The notes below the pieces were generated by a model that saw only the letters and a list, made by a program, of their open reading frames with translations, did not search any database and was not told the DNA's origin. A stretch of DNA of 64,000 nt from Gaeumannomyces sp. JS-464 (lineage: Eukaryota > Ascomycota > Sordariomycetes > Magnaporthales > Magnaporthaceae): assembly GCA_002197995.1 (NCBI GenBank), contig NGZR01000001.1:5146001-5210000 (forward strand). The letters run 5' to 3'. The translations under genes were made by a program, and so were the position numbers. This document shows, one piece after another, positions 32,201 through 44,250 of the stretch. The first letter of the stretch is position 1, and every line of letters starts with the position of its first letter.

Positions 32201-35044
32201 GTTATAAAGCTAATTGCCGTCGTAACGTGGGTAACGTCGTTAAAAAAGAACTAAAAGTGGCCGTGCCTTTTTATAATCGGGACGCGCGTACCGTCGTTTT
32301 TTATAAGCTTATTGCGCGTATTATTTAAGTAAACGTGCAATATATCCATATTTGCAAGGTATAGCAGGAAAAAGGTTAGAGTTGGAATTATAAAAAACGT
32401 GATTTGGCCGATTAGGGTCGGAATAGTGATCTTTTCGGTGCTGGAAACAGCTTTTTTTAATCCGAAAATCACGCGTTTTTTGTGCCTGTTTATATTAACG
32501 ACGAGATTTAACTTATAGCGTTAAAATGCGTAAACTTAATCCTTTCCGGCTGTAAAGGTTATTGCTGCACTTGTATCCGAAAGGATCTTTTGCCATTGCT
32601 TAATGCCTCGGATTTTGTGTTAAACTAATACCTAATCCGCAGGAATATAAAAATAAGGCTTGCTAAATCCCGAGTTTTAACGCTTATAAATGCGGTGGGT
32701 AAAAGCCTTTTTAATTAGGTATGCGGCCGTAGCGGAAATTATAAAAAGCTGCTTTTATATCCTCCTTTTCCTTTATTTTTTAATCGTTAAAATTAAAAAA
32801 TGGCTGTTCCTTTTCGTTAATGCTTTCGGGCTCCACTAATGCGAGGAATTGGGTGTACCTTTTGCGTAGTTTGTTTTATGCCTCTCTTTATGCTTTTTAT
32901 TGTTTTTTAAATCGTTATTGTTTTTTAAAAAAGTGGCGTGTCGATTTGCAATCCGGCCTTTTGCAAATCCAACAACCGCGTATATATAAGCGTAAACGGG
33001 GGCTTAATCGGAAAATTTAGGTTTATATGCTCGGTTTCGATTTCCATTATCCCTTTTGCGATCTTTGTAATTTTTAAACTTCCGTTTTATAAAATGGATA
33101 CCGGGGGTGCGTGCGTTTTCCTCCATTTGCAAAATGCTTTTTAGTTAGGAAAATAGGCTTTTAAAAGTTCGGCTGGGATTTATAAGAACGGTTTTAAGCT
33201 CCGGCACGCTTTAAATTGCCCGTAAAGTGCTCGTAATAAGCTGGTTCTCGTTTTAATAAAACAGGCCGAAAGCGCGTTAATAAGCTTGTAATTTATCCAA
33301 AAGGGCTTGCAAAACCTCCATGTTGGATTTGCTTATATTAGCGATTTTTAAACGGACTATTTAGAAAATAGTCGAGCTTTAGTTTATATGGTACAATAAT
33401 CGGTTAACTTTAATATTAAAATGCTTTTTAAAAATTATATAAATCTTTCGAAAGGTAAGGCCAATACCGATATATCGGGTGTACCATTGCTTAGCTTTGC
33501 TTTAAAATGCCCAAAGGAAAAATCGCATGGAACTATAAAAGTGGTATTTTAAAAGTTTCGCATATGGTTGCGAAAAATAAAATTTTATCGTCCAAAATAT
33601 CGTATGGATTACCGGAGTAGCTGTACTCCTTATCCCAAACGCTTTGGAATGCTTTTATTAAGCTTTGTCGATAGTGGCGTTAAACACCTCCTTAAAAGGG
33701 AGTTGCTTATACCAAAACTTCGCACGTGTCGGGGTTTCGTATCGAAGGCGTAAGGTTGTTACAGTTTGTGCTTTTTCGATCGGTGGAATGGATTTTCCGT
33801 AATCCCTTTGTTGCATATATTGGTTAAAGTGGGATCCTAATGTGGCGGTGGTTTTAAAAATCGGCAAAGCTAAAAATTAATTAACCGGAAGCGCTTGTGG
33901 ATTTGCAAATTGGCTAGCTAAAAGTGCAAATTGGCGGGCCGGGGGTGCTTAAGGAAATGCGATTGGCTAAGTGGTAAAAACCGCCGATTTAGTAAAAAGA
34001 TGGCTGGGGAATCGATGCGCTTTTTAATACGAGTGTTTTTATAAAAGGAGGAAATGGGCATCGTATCCGTAAAAAAGGTTAAAAAGTATTTTCGGAAGCG
34101 TAACGGATTTTTAGGCCGCCGGTTTAATAATCCCTGGATTTTATCTCGGCCAATTTCCCGTTTAACTATGGTTTTATTTAGGAGAAAAACGCGGCGTGTT
34201 CCTTTGGGGGCATCCGAAGCGTCGTTTAAATAACTGTCCGGTTTAAAACTCGTGCGATTTTAAAAAAAAGGTGGCTGTAATCCGGTTAATAGGGTTGTTT
34301 TAAAGATTAACTCCTATTGCATAACTTGCATAAGTTTTTCGTTAAGCTTTCCTTTTGGCGGGCCGGGGACTGGGATCCTATAATTTTCCAAATGCTTGCG
34401 GAAGATTCGAGCGATCCGCTAATCGAGATTTTCGAAGTGCGTTGCTTCCCACCCTTCGTAATCCTCGAGTACGTCGCTTAAAAGGTTGTTGCCATGCGTG
34501 TTTCCGTATAAAAGCAGTGTTTTAAACATCCATGCGTTCCGGCGAGCAATGGAAACTTCGTTAGGTAATCCTCCGAAGCTGTAAAAAGGGCTTGTTAAAA
34601 GGGGGATGTTAATGTTTTATGCTAAAAACTTAGGAAGTTCGTATGCTAAAAGCGTGCTTTTTGTAATTATACGTTGTTTATCGCTAAGCTTTTCCGCTTA
34701 TTGTTCCGAAATGTCGGATATGTTATTGGTGGGGGTTAACGAGCAATATCGTTTAAGTGATCGATTTAGGAGTTTAATCGCCTGCTTTAGGAAAGTGTTT
34801 AAAAGGATCACGTAACGCCTTTTTCACAATTGTTTAGATTTTATAAACAAAGGTTTAGTCGCCTGCTTTAAAAAGGTGCTTTTGTTATTCGATTAACTCG
34901 TGTGTAACGCGTTACCGAGCAGTGGAATATAATTCCTTTGCTTTTAAGCTTTTCCGTTTAACCTAATCGCTTTAAAAGAAAGTATCGAACGGTTAAACCC
35001 TTTACTTTGCTTATTTGTGTTGCTTTTCGAGCAACACTAATTAG
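29220..35044 (-). pseudogene. Copia-B2 gag-pol: gag, protease, integrase, RT, RNase H
   Basis: Reading leftward: gag from about 34800, with the Cys/His motif GCWICKRPDCKSTRH near 32970-32930. The protease-like region is near 32640-32250 (IGQITFFIIPTLTFF, LANMDILHVYLNNTRNKL). The integrase zinc region (FRHPFVDKLWNVL, INRMCHFC) and core (DAGTNFAASEF near 31790-31760; VNDTAGPDG near 31580) follow. RT (KKLKLVATGYNDKEKY, then FGIVSMQINDTLNF near 30330-30290) precedes RNase H (CKRVTKSVF near 29740). This order defines Ty1/Copia. Stops scattered throughout make it inactive. Confidence 0.85.
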
Positions 35045-35276
35045 TGTTGGTAGGAGTGGTACTCTTGTAGGCATGGAAATCTCTTAAAAGGAAAAAACAA
35101 AGATTTATAAATCTGGAACTGGTGTTTGTAGTAATGCATGTTTGTGTAGGAATCTAGTTAAAAAAGGGGATTATAAACCCTTTTATAGGCTCGTAAAAGC
35201 GCACGGCCCGTAGGCTTGCGGCTTTACGAGGCGTGGGCCCTTTTTAAATGCACGCGTTAAATTACGTGGATTAACA
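35045..35276 (-). repeat. Copia-B2 5' LTR
   Basis: 232 bp, TGTTGGTAGGAGTGG to GTGGATTAACA in plus orientation. The adjoining internal side carries AACACTAATTAGTGTT, a short palindrome overlapping the LTR end. Confidence 0.88.
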
Positions 35277-38200
35277 GTAACTAATTATTATATTATACGA
35301 ATTAAAGTTTAACTATTTTCCAAATATTTCGTTTAAAATCGCTAATATAAGCAAATTTAATATAAAGGTTTTACAAGCCTTTTTAAATAAATTATAAGCT
35401 TGTTAACGCGTTTTCGGCCCGTTTTACCAAAACGAAAACCAGTTTATTACGAGCATTTTACGGGCAATTTAAAACGTGCCGAAATTTAAAACTATTTTTA
35501 TAAATCCCAGCCGGACTTTTAAAAGCCTATTTTCCTAATTAAAAAGCATTTTGCAAATAAAGGAAAACGTACGTACCCCCGGCATTTATTTTGTAAAACG
35601 GAAATTTAAAAATTACAAAAATCGCAAAAAGGACATTAAAAGTTAAAATTAAGTTTATAAACCCAAATTTTTCTAATTAAGCCTTTATTTGCGTTATATA
35701 TATACGCGGTTACTGGATTTGCAAAAAGCCGGATTGCAAATTAATACGCTACTTTTTTAAAAAATAACGACGATTTAAAGCAGTAAAAAGCATAAAAAAA
35801 GGCAAAAAACAAACCACGCAAAAGGTACACCAATTCCTCGCATTAATAAAGCCTAAAAGCATTAACGAGGAGAAATAGCCATTTTTTAATTTTAACGATT
35901 AAAAAATAAAAGAAAAAAAGGATTATAAAAGCAATTATTTTATAACCTCCATTACGGCCGCATATTTAATTAAAAAAGCTTTTACTTACCGCATTTATAA
36001 ACGCTAAAATTCGGGATTTAGCAAGCTTTTTTTATATTCCTGCGGATTAGGTATTAGTTTAACATAAAATTTAAAGCATTAAGCAACGGCAAAGGACTTT
36101 TCCGGATATAAAAGTAGTAATAACTTTTACGGCCGGAAAGGATTAAATCCACGCACTTTAACGTTATAAGCCAAATTTCGTCGTTAATATAAACGGGTAT
36201 AAAAAACGCGTAATTTTTGGATTAGAAAAAGCCGTTTTTAACACCGAAAAAATTACTATTCCGACTTTAATCAGCTAAATCACGTTTTTTATAATTCCAA
36301 CTTCGATTTTTTTCCTATTATGCTTTGCAAATATGGATGCATTGCACGTTTACTTAAATAACACGCGCAACGAGCTTATAAAAAACAACGGTACGCGCGT
36401 TTCGATTATAAAAAAATACGGCCACTTTGGTTTTTTTTCGACGACGTTACTTACGTTATAACGGTAGTTAGCTTTATAACGGAAATAAAAATCGCGGAAG
36501 CAATTTTCCTTACGAAAGCCGAGCTAAAACGCGTGTATAAGCGTTTTAAACACCCATTTATCGACAAATTTTAAAACGTTTTAAAACGTGCAAAGCACGA
36601 AGTTAATCGCGACGCTTTTGTAATAATTAATTAAATGTGCTATTTTTATTAAAAAAAAGGTTTTATATTATAACGTTTTCGATTTAAACTTTAAAACGAT
36701 ATTAATTTTAATTACGAAATAATTACAAACGTATTTTATATCGATTATAAGTTAATTTTTTACGTAATCGATACGAGTATAGCTTTTAATATTATAGCGC
36801 TTTTTAAAAACATATCGGTAAAAAAACGTGGGAAGCTTTTAAATAGTGCTAAATCGACGTTTATTTAAAGCCTTTTAACGTGATTTTTTACGATACCGGT
36901 ACTAATTTCGCCGCGAGCGAATTTTAAACGAAAGTAAAGCCTTTTAAAATTATTTATAAATAAGTCCTAATTAAAGCGTATTAGTTAATCGGCAAAATTA
37001 AAAAATATTACGCCTTTTTACGCCGGGCTTTTAATATTATCCGATAAAATGCCTAATTATGCACCTCGAATTAATGCTTTAAAAAGTAGTAAAAGCTGTA
37101 AACGATACGGTTAACTTTAACGGACTTGTTTTTACATTACTCGTTTTTAATTAATGCTTTAAATTAATAACGAATCGCTACTTTTACAAACCTAAATACA
37201 AAAAGCCGCCGCAATTAGAAAAGCTATGGCAAAAATCCGGACTTTACACGATAAGCGACGTATGCAGGAAGCATTAGTTGCACGTAACGAACCGAATATA
37301 AAACGGGTACTTTCAAGCTTTTTAGCTTTAAAAAGCGAGGTTTTAATGTTTCGGGAAAAGGACAAATAGTAAAGCTTATACAAAATCCTATTTATAATAA
37401 ACATATTAATTACGGTAAAAACGATTAATAATAACGCGACTTTTAAAAGCACGGTGGTTAAGCCTTATTATAAAACAAAGGAATATATCGTGCAAAAATC
37501 CGAAAAACAGTTAGCACTTTTCGAATATTTTAAGCCCGAATAGCTAAAACGCCGAAAAAAACCCCCGAAAAAAGCCCGCAAAACGGCAAAATAAAAAGCT
37601 TTAAAATTAAACAACCGTTTTATTTAAAATTACGGTATTACTTAAAGTTTTAACAAACGAGGTCGCTTTTGCAAAAACGCATAACTAATAATTGCAATAA
37701 AATAAAGCTTTCGGCAAATGCACACGACGTTTTTAAACGCTAAAAAGCACTAATTTTACCAATTAGCGATTCGATTTAAACAAAAAGGCAAAATTACAAC
37801 TCCCGGTTTACCATTTAAATAGTTAACCTAATAAAAATTGGATGCATTTATCGGCGTTAAAATAATTAAGCCGATTATTAAAAAAACCCTTAATAAAGCT
37901 ACGATTTTTGGATTACGAATTATAAACGAAGTAAAAGGGTAAATTTTAAAGCCTTTTAAAAAATCGAAATTCGTAGCTATAAAATATAACGATAAGGAAA
38001 ATATAACATCCTTACGCAATTTCCCACGATTATAAAATACAGCTAACGATTAATCTTAATAATCGCATTATCGTTTACGCTTATAAAGTTTAATTTAATA
38101 ATCCGAATATTAGCTAAACATATACCCAATCGGAATTAAAATTGCAAAAAAACGTTTTTTTACGCTTATTTAAAAAGTTATTAATATGGTTTAAGCTAAG

Positions 38201-39480
38201 CACGTTATTTAAAGTAATTAAGCCTTTTTACGAAATCGCGAAATTAGGCTTGCATTAATTTGTTATTTATTAAAAGCATTATAAAAAGCGTTTAAATTGC
38301 TAAACATTAAGCTATAATTTTTATTTGCTTATTTTAAAAAGCGGATAAAGCTTTAAAATTGTAAGCATGCAAATAAACGACATTTTAAATTTTAAAAATC
38401 CGGACTTTTTAATAAAAGAAAAATTAGCGATCCAAAAAGCAAGCTTTTATGCAAAATTAAAATCGATTTTTAAACCGGGAAACGAAGCCAACTTTAACGG
38501 GTGCAAAATTTTAATAAGAGATTATAAGCTCGAAATTCGACAAAAAAACAAAGTAAAAAGCTCGAACTAATAAAAACCGATTTAAAAAGCTTAAATTATA
38601 AATATATCGTTTAAAAAGCTCGAAACGCATATATTAATTCCATATGCCAATCGGAAACCGTATTCGACTATTTCGTAACGGTGCAAGCTAAAAACCCGGG
38701 ATAAAAAAACGTGGTTAAACTAAATAAAAGGATTAAATAGCAAATTAACAACGTTTAAAAAAGGCTAAAATACGTTCTATTGGATTTGCAAAAAACCAAC
38801 CTTTACGTTTTCATAAACGGATTATTCGTAAATAATTTAAACTTAAATTTACAAATCGGGTTCGTAATTATATTAAGTAATAACAAATCCGACGATTAAA
38901 AAACCAGCTTTTAGCTAATCGGAAACATTTTGCTTTAAACGTTAATTAAATGCAAAAGGGTTACGAAAAGCGTTTTCGCAAATGAAATTTACGAAATGGT
39001 TAACGAGTTTAATGCAACTTACGTTTTTAATTTAACGCTCGCAACGATTTTTAAAAAGCTAAATTAAAAAGCCTTAAAGTTAATAATTTATACCGATAGC
39101 TTTTGGTTATATTAATGCCTCGTATAATTAAGCATAATAGCGGAAAAAAAGCTTATAATTAATATTATAGCATTTAAAAAATCTTATAAAAGCGCGAAAT
39201 CGACGAAATCCGTTAAATCGCAAAATTAAATAATTTAATAAACGCGATAATTAAAAATTAACTAAATAAAGCTTTAAAAGATTTGGTTATAAGCAATACG
39301 ATAACGATACGAATCGAAGGTTAAATAAAGCGCGAAAAATAATAAAAAAAAGCGAAAAAAAGCGGTTAAAATCGATTTATTATAACTTAAAAATAGCTAA
39401 TAATGTAATTAAAAAAAACGAAATTATTAAAACGTTAAAATAACCGGAAAACGATTTTACGAATAACCATTTTAAGCTTT
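35277..39480 (+). pseudogene. Copia-B1 pol: gag end, protease, integrase, RT, RNase H
   Basis: Continues Copia-B1 after the Copia-B2 insertion. The protease-like region is near 36050-36440, integrase DTGTNFAASEF near 36890, a long basic linker up to about 37640, the RT region about 37760-38570 (MQINDILNFKNPDFLIKEK at 38367, FKPGNEANFNGCKIL), and RNase H with CKRVTKSVFANEIYEMVNEF near 38950-39010. Collinear with Copia-B2 in reverse. More TAA/TAG codons than Copia-B2. Confidence 0.83.
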
Positions 39481-39482
39481 AA

Positions 39483-40269
39483 AAAAAACTTTTACCATTG
39501 CCGGACATATTACTAGCTTATTTATTAATATTATTAGCATTTTTATCCTTTTTTTCCTTTTTAACAATTTTTTCGTTTTTATTTTTATTATTATTAGGAG
39601 TTCCAAATAAACTGTCTTTTATTTTTAAAAACGCCGTATTAAATATACGTTAAACGGTAACGCGGCCCGCCGTTTTCCGCTTAGTAACACTTATTTTAAT
39701 AAAATTAACGTTAGTTTTACCGGCTTGTTTTTCCTTTTTAAAAAGAATTATGCATTTAATAGTAATACGTTATTTCGCGAAATCCTAAAAATAGCGAAAG
39801 CACGGTTAATAAAACATTGGAACAGCTAAATAACAAATTAGCTATTATACTTTATTAATAATAGTTTCGCGGAAATATTTAATTATAAACTTTTTGGTTA
39901 AAACTATTGCGATTTTAAAACTACCGGTCGTTAGCGCAAAAAATTAGCAAACTAAGGCTTAAAAAATTATTTACACCGGTTAACACGAATAATTAAAAGC
40001 ATAGGATTAGCAACGGTTATCGACCGGCTCGGTATTAAAGCACTTAATTTTATTAAATTTGCCAGCCAAAAAAAAGTTAAAAACAATTTAAGCATAAAAA
40101 CGATCTTTATTTGCCTTTTACAAAGCGCGGGCGAGCAAAAGTTTTGCCTTTTCCCTTTTTAGCACGAGTTTTTTTAACGCCATTATTTAGGACCGTTTTA
40201 ACGCTAATTTAACCTTTTTTAACGGATTTGCCTTTACTAGCTCTTTTAAAACGAATGGATACTATCGCG
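39483..40269 (-). pseudogene. Copia-B1 copy of the candidate antisense frame
   Basis: Counterpart of 28414-29211. The start position is ATA and segments KTAGRVTV and RIFNTAFLK are shared. It has a 2-nt length difference near 40030 relative to Copia-B2. Coding status uncertain. Confidence 0.28.
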
Positions 40270-40754
40270 GTAATTAATCAAGCAGTAAAACAATAAAGTA
40301 AAAATCGGCAAACAAGTAAGCAAGCAGCGGGGATATCGATATTTGTAATTGTAAAAATTAAATTCCAAATTATAACGATTAAAGCTTACGGCGTTTAAAA
40401 TATCCCAGGCTTTTTAAGTTATACTTTCGATTTGCTTTTTCCTATTACACCGATTAGCACGCACACAGCTTAATAAATCTTTATTAAATTTATTTATTGC
40501 TATTATGCGCATTTAATCCAGCATTACCTAATTTTATAAGCGTTTAACCAAATATTGCCCTATTTCCTATTATTCCTATTTATAATCCTTATTTACAATT
40601 TTTACCGATATTTAACATAGTTCTTTTGCTTTTTTTTCTTTTGTTTTTAAAGCAGGTTACTAAATCCGGACTCCTTTGTTATTAGTATTGTAAAATCCCG
40701 GGATTTGGAAAACGAGCATTTACTAATGCACGCGTTTAAAGAAAGAATTGCCAA

Positions 40755-40991
40755 TGTTAATTTACGTAATTTAACGCGTGCATTTAAAAAGGGCTTACGT
40801 TTTGTAAAGCCGTAAGCCCACGGGCCGTGCGCTTTTACGAGTTTACAAAAGGGGATTTTATAATCCCCTTTTTGTATTTAAATTCCATTTAAAACATGCA
40901 TTACTACAAACACTAATTCCAAATTTATAAAATTTTTGTTTTTTCTTTTTAAAAGATTTCCGTGCTTATAAAAGTACCACTTTTATTAACA
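40755..40991 (+). repeat. Copia-B1 3' LTR
   Basis: 237 bp, TGTTAATTTACGTAA to TTTTATTAACA, followed by the AATAA duplication. Confidence 0.9.
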
Positions 40992-40996
40992 AATAA

Positions 40997-42691
40997 CGTT
41001 TTTCCCATTTCGGGTGCGTAATATTACTAGCTGCGGTTTTCGGTTAATTTATTTTTTATTATAAGCGATAAGTATTTTTCGACCGTTTTTAATTAATACG
41101 GTTAACGTTTCCGTTTTATAAGAATTTCGTACCGTTTAACCGTTTATAGCAATACGTAATCGCTTTATGCTTCGCAATTAATTATTATTTTAACCTTTTT
41201 TTTAATATTCCATTTAAAATGCTAATAGGTTGTAGGTTAACTCGATTTTGCTATTGCGAAGGTTTTTATTAGTTTTTTTCTTTTTTCCTATTACGTGCTT
41301 TTCGTTCGGGTGGTTTATTTAGTTTTTTAATAAAAAGAACAGGTACCGCACGTTCGGGTTTTTATCCGGGTTAAACGGCATATACGCTTTCGCGATTCCC
41401 TAATGCTAAGCTTCCGCCTTTTATAATATATGCTTTTTGCATTTTACAATTTCGCATTTTCCTTAATCGAATGTTTTAGTAATATATAATATTAAATACC
41501 GTTCGCTAAGTTTAAAAATTGCGGTAAATTTACCGATTCGGGCTGGTTTTTACCGTAGCAATTAAAATGTTAAACGGGGTTTAACTTTTAGCTTGCTTTT
41601 TAATTTCCGTAAAAAAAATCGTATTTAAATTTAGGTCGTAAGTGGAATTTGCATTTTTTATAAATGCATTTTGCTTAAAAAAAGTACAAATATTTAAAGT
41701 GTTTTAAATTAACGTTAAAATGGTTTTCGGGTTTTAACGCAGCCTTTTTAGCTCGTTTGCGTTATCGAACCGGTAGTTAGCGTATTTAACTTTTTATTAA
41801 TCGTTAAATTACGATAAAAGTTAGCCGTTATTTTCGTCCGCCGGGGTAGCGTAGCATAACGGGCTATTTGGGCGTTTTAAAACCTTAACGTTCCAAAAAC
41901 ACTTCGAAACGTTAAAAGGTGTAAAAGCGCGCTAATTTTTCCAGTTTATTTTATTTTCGCGGATTATAAATACAAAAGTTTCGCTGTTCGAGCTTTTTGC
42001 TTATTCCTAAAATTCGGCTATTTTAAAAGTTTAACCGTTTTAGTTTATTTTAACGTCGGTGTTAAAGTTTTCCAACTTTCGAAAAAGGTGTATTTAGTTT
42101 AAAAGCTTTTTTCGGGCTTCTTTTTTTTCGAACCAGTTGTTAAAGTCGCTTTTTTTTAAATTTTATAAAAGATAACGTCGTTTTTTCTTTTCGAACCCGT
42201 AATTCCAAAAGCGACGCGCTGCTCGCCTTTATTATCGTATTCGAGCTTCGTGGTTTTAAATATAACAATGCTTCGTAATTTCCGAAAGTATTATCCGGTA
42301 GCCTTTTTATCGAACTGGTATATAGCATATAGCTCGTTATAATAGCCCGTTTAGCTAAACGCTATTTTAAAGTATAATTTTTTTTATATTAAGCTTTTTT
42401 GCGTTCGTTAAAAGTTCGCTACCTAACGGTTATTATTTCGCTAAAAGCAATTTGCTTTAATATAGCCGGTTTAGCCGCATTTAAAGCATTTCCCGTTTTT
42501 CGGGTTTTGTTTTTGTTTTTTCTATTATTTATATTACTAGTAAGCGGCTTTTACGCTAAGGTTTATAAAGTTTAAATGCGTTTTATAAGCCGTAATAGGT
42601 TACTATTTAGCTTTTTTTTAGTTAGCTTTATTAGTTTATACCGCGCTTTTAAAATTATATCCTTTTTTTCCTATTATCGTTCGTATAGTTT
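40997..42691 (-). pseudogene. Gypsy-A2 protease and gag 3' half
   Basis: The reverse of Gypsy-A1 43955-45650. It includes the CCHC zinc-knuckle remnant near 42510-42470 on the minus strand (counterpart of 44148-44195). It ends at the AGTTT target (42687-42691) where Gypsy-A1 inserted, and resumes at 60830. Confidence 0.8.
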
Positions 42692-43175
42692 TGTTACGAC
42701 CAGCATGCGGGCCCCTAAAACAGCAAAGCAAAAAAGGGCTTTAAAGTGGTGCTTTCGCCCCGCCCCGGTTACGTAAAGTTACGTAAACCAAAAAGGATTT
42801 ATGGATTTATAATAAAACAATAAATTTAAAAAGGATTTGTGGATTTGTAATAAAGCAATAAATTTAAAAAGGATTTATAAATTTGTAATAAAGCAACAAA
42901 TCTGAAAAGGATTTGTAGATTTGTAATAAAGCTACAAATTTAACTTAATATAAAGTAAAAGCAAAATGTATATAAAAATGGATTTCTTACTGTTTTAAAT
43001 AGCTTTAACTAAGGTTTCGGCATTAGTTAACTTAAGTTAGCTCCTAAACATCTTTTAAAGCAAGCAATTAAATTGTTTTTTTAAATTACGTATTTTTTTA
43101 TTTACTAGCATTAGCGATACTATCCTTTCCTTTTCCAAAGTGCTTTACTTTAAAAGCAAACCTTTAATTATAACA
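42692..43175 (+). repeat. Gypsy-A1 5' LTR
   Basis: Starts TGTTACGACCAGCATGC and ends AATTATAACA. Inside are four diverged units of roughly 40 bp (AAGGATTTRTRRATTTRTAA with variants) near 42790-42950. Confidence 0.88.
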
Positions 43176-43249
43176 TTTTAACTAATTCTATTTAATACCT
43201 CGTTAAAAGGAAAAGATAATATAGTTATAACAAGTAGCAATAAAAAGCT

Positions 43250-44250
43250 TAAAAAGGAAAAAACCACGGTTTTTACTTTTAACGGTGTTAAGTACGACTT
43301 TAATAAAGCCGCTAATACGGCTAGCCTTTTTAAACTTATAGCGAACGAAATCGCTAAAAGCTAAACCGAGGTAAAGCAATTTACTACAAAGCTGCTATTT
43401 TTTAAAACACCTATTACGGTTAAAGCGTATAAGTTCCCGTTTTCGGATTTTTACGAAAAGGAAAACGGCAAATTTAAAACGTTTTTTACCGAATGCAAAA
43501 GCTATTTTAAGTTTTACAAATAGCAATTCGTAAGCGAAAAACAAAAAGTCGTTTACGCTGTTACCAGGTTAAACGGTAAAGTGAAAAAATGGTTTTAACC
43601 AACCTAAAGCGATTACTTTAAAAGGTATAAAAATAGCTAAAAAACCATTAAAATTATTTTCGCTAATTTCGAAACTTTCGGAAAAAAGGTCGGAAAAGTG
43701 TTTAAAATAGTCGACGAAATTTAAATTGCCGAAAGAGATTTGCTGGCTTTTAAATAGCGAAAGCCGTAGCCAAATACGCCGCGGATTTTTAACGGATTAG
43801 CATTAAGTTTAATTAAAGCAACGTTACGTTAATGCTGCACTTTTATAACGGATTACGCGAAAGCGTAAAAAATAAACTCGCAAAGTAAAACCGCCTAAAG
43901 TTTTTTAGGGATTACGTTCGAAACGCAATTTGTATTAGCGATAAATTATATAAACGATAATAAGAAAAAAAAGGATATGGTTTTAAAAATGCGGTATAAA
44001 ATAACAAAGCTAATTAAAAAAAGGCTAAGTAATAACCTATTACGGTTTACGAAACGCATTTAAACTTTATGAATTTTAATGCGAAAGCTGCTTATTAATA
44101 ATAAAAGCAATAAAAAAAGCTGAAATAAAACCTGAAAAACGGAAAATGTTTTAAATGTAGCTAAATTAACCATATAAAAATTAATTACTTTTAGCGAAAT
44201 AATAACCGTTAGGTAATAAACTTTTAACGAACGTAAAAAAGCTCGATATA
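43250..44250 (+). pseudogene. Gypsy-A1 gag
   Basis: Gag capsid-like region: FTFNGVKYDFNKAANTASLF near 43278, FSDFYEKENGKFKTFF near 43440 and FANFETFGKKVGKVFKIVDEI near 43660-43725. A CCHC knuckle remnant, CFKC then NHIKIN, lies near 44148-44195. Stops such as TAG in place of W/Q show damage. Gag packages element RNA. Confidence 0.78.

Larger units (their letters stand above)
27692..35276 (-). mobile_element. Copia-B2, same family, inserted antiparallel inside Copia-B1
   Basis: Minus-strand Copia of about 7.6 kb with LTRs 27692-27925 and 35045-35276. Copia-B1 sequence is continuous across it: the left flank ends GAAGTTAA and the right starts GTAACTAATTATTA, which matches Copia-B2's own internal sequence. 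The 5-bp duplication is imperfect (GTTAA against GTAA, as if one T was lost). It is less mutated than Copia-B1. Confidence 0.88.
25819..40991 (+). mobile_element. Copia-B1, Ty1/Copia element inserted in Gypsy-A2
   Basis: LTRs of about 235 bp (25819-26053 and 40755-40991) begin TGTTAAT, and the right one ends ATTAACA. The 5-bp duplication AATAA (25814-25818, 40992-40996) is exact. Gypsy-A2 sequence resumes precisely on both sides. Its own length is about 7.6 kb after removing Copia-B2. The domain order protease, integrase, RT, RNase H on the plus strand is Copia-type. RIP-damaged. Confidence 0.92.

Noticed and set aside
42790..42950. Regular AAGGATTTRTRRATTTRTAATAAAG units, considered as a CRISPR-like array or satellite
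   Set aside because: Only about four diverged units, without unique spacers, located in the Gypsy-A LTR in every copy; they are an LTR subrepeat.
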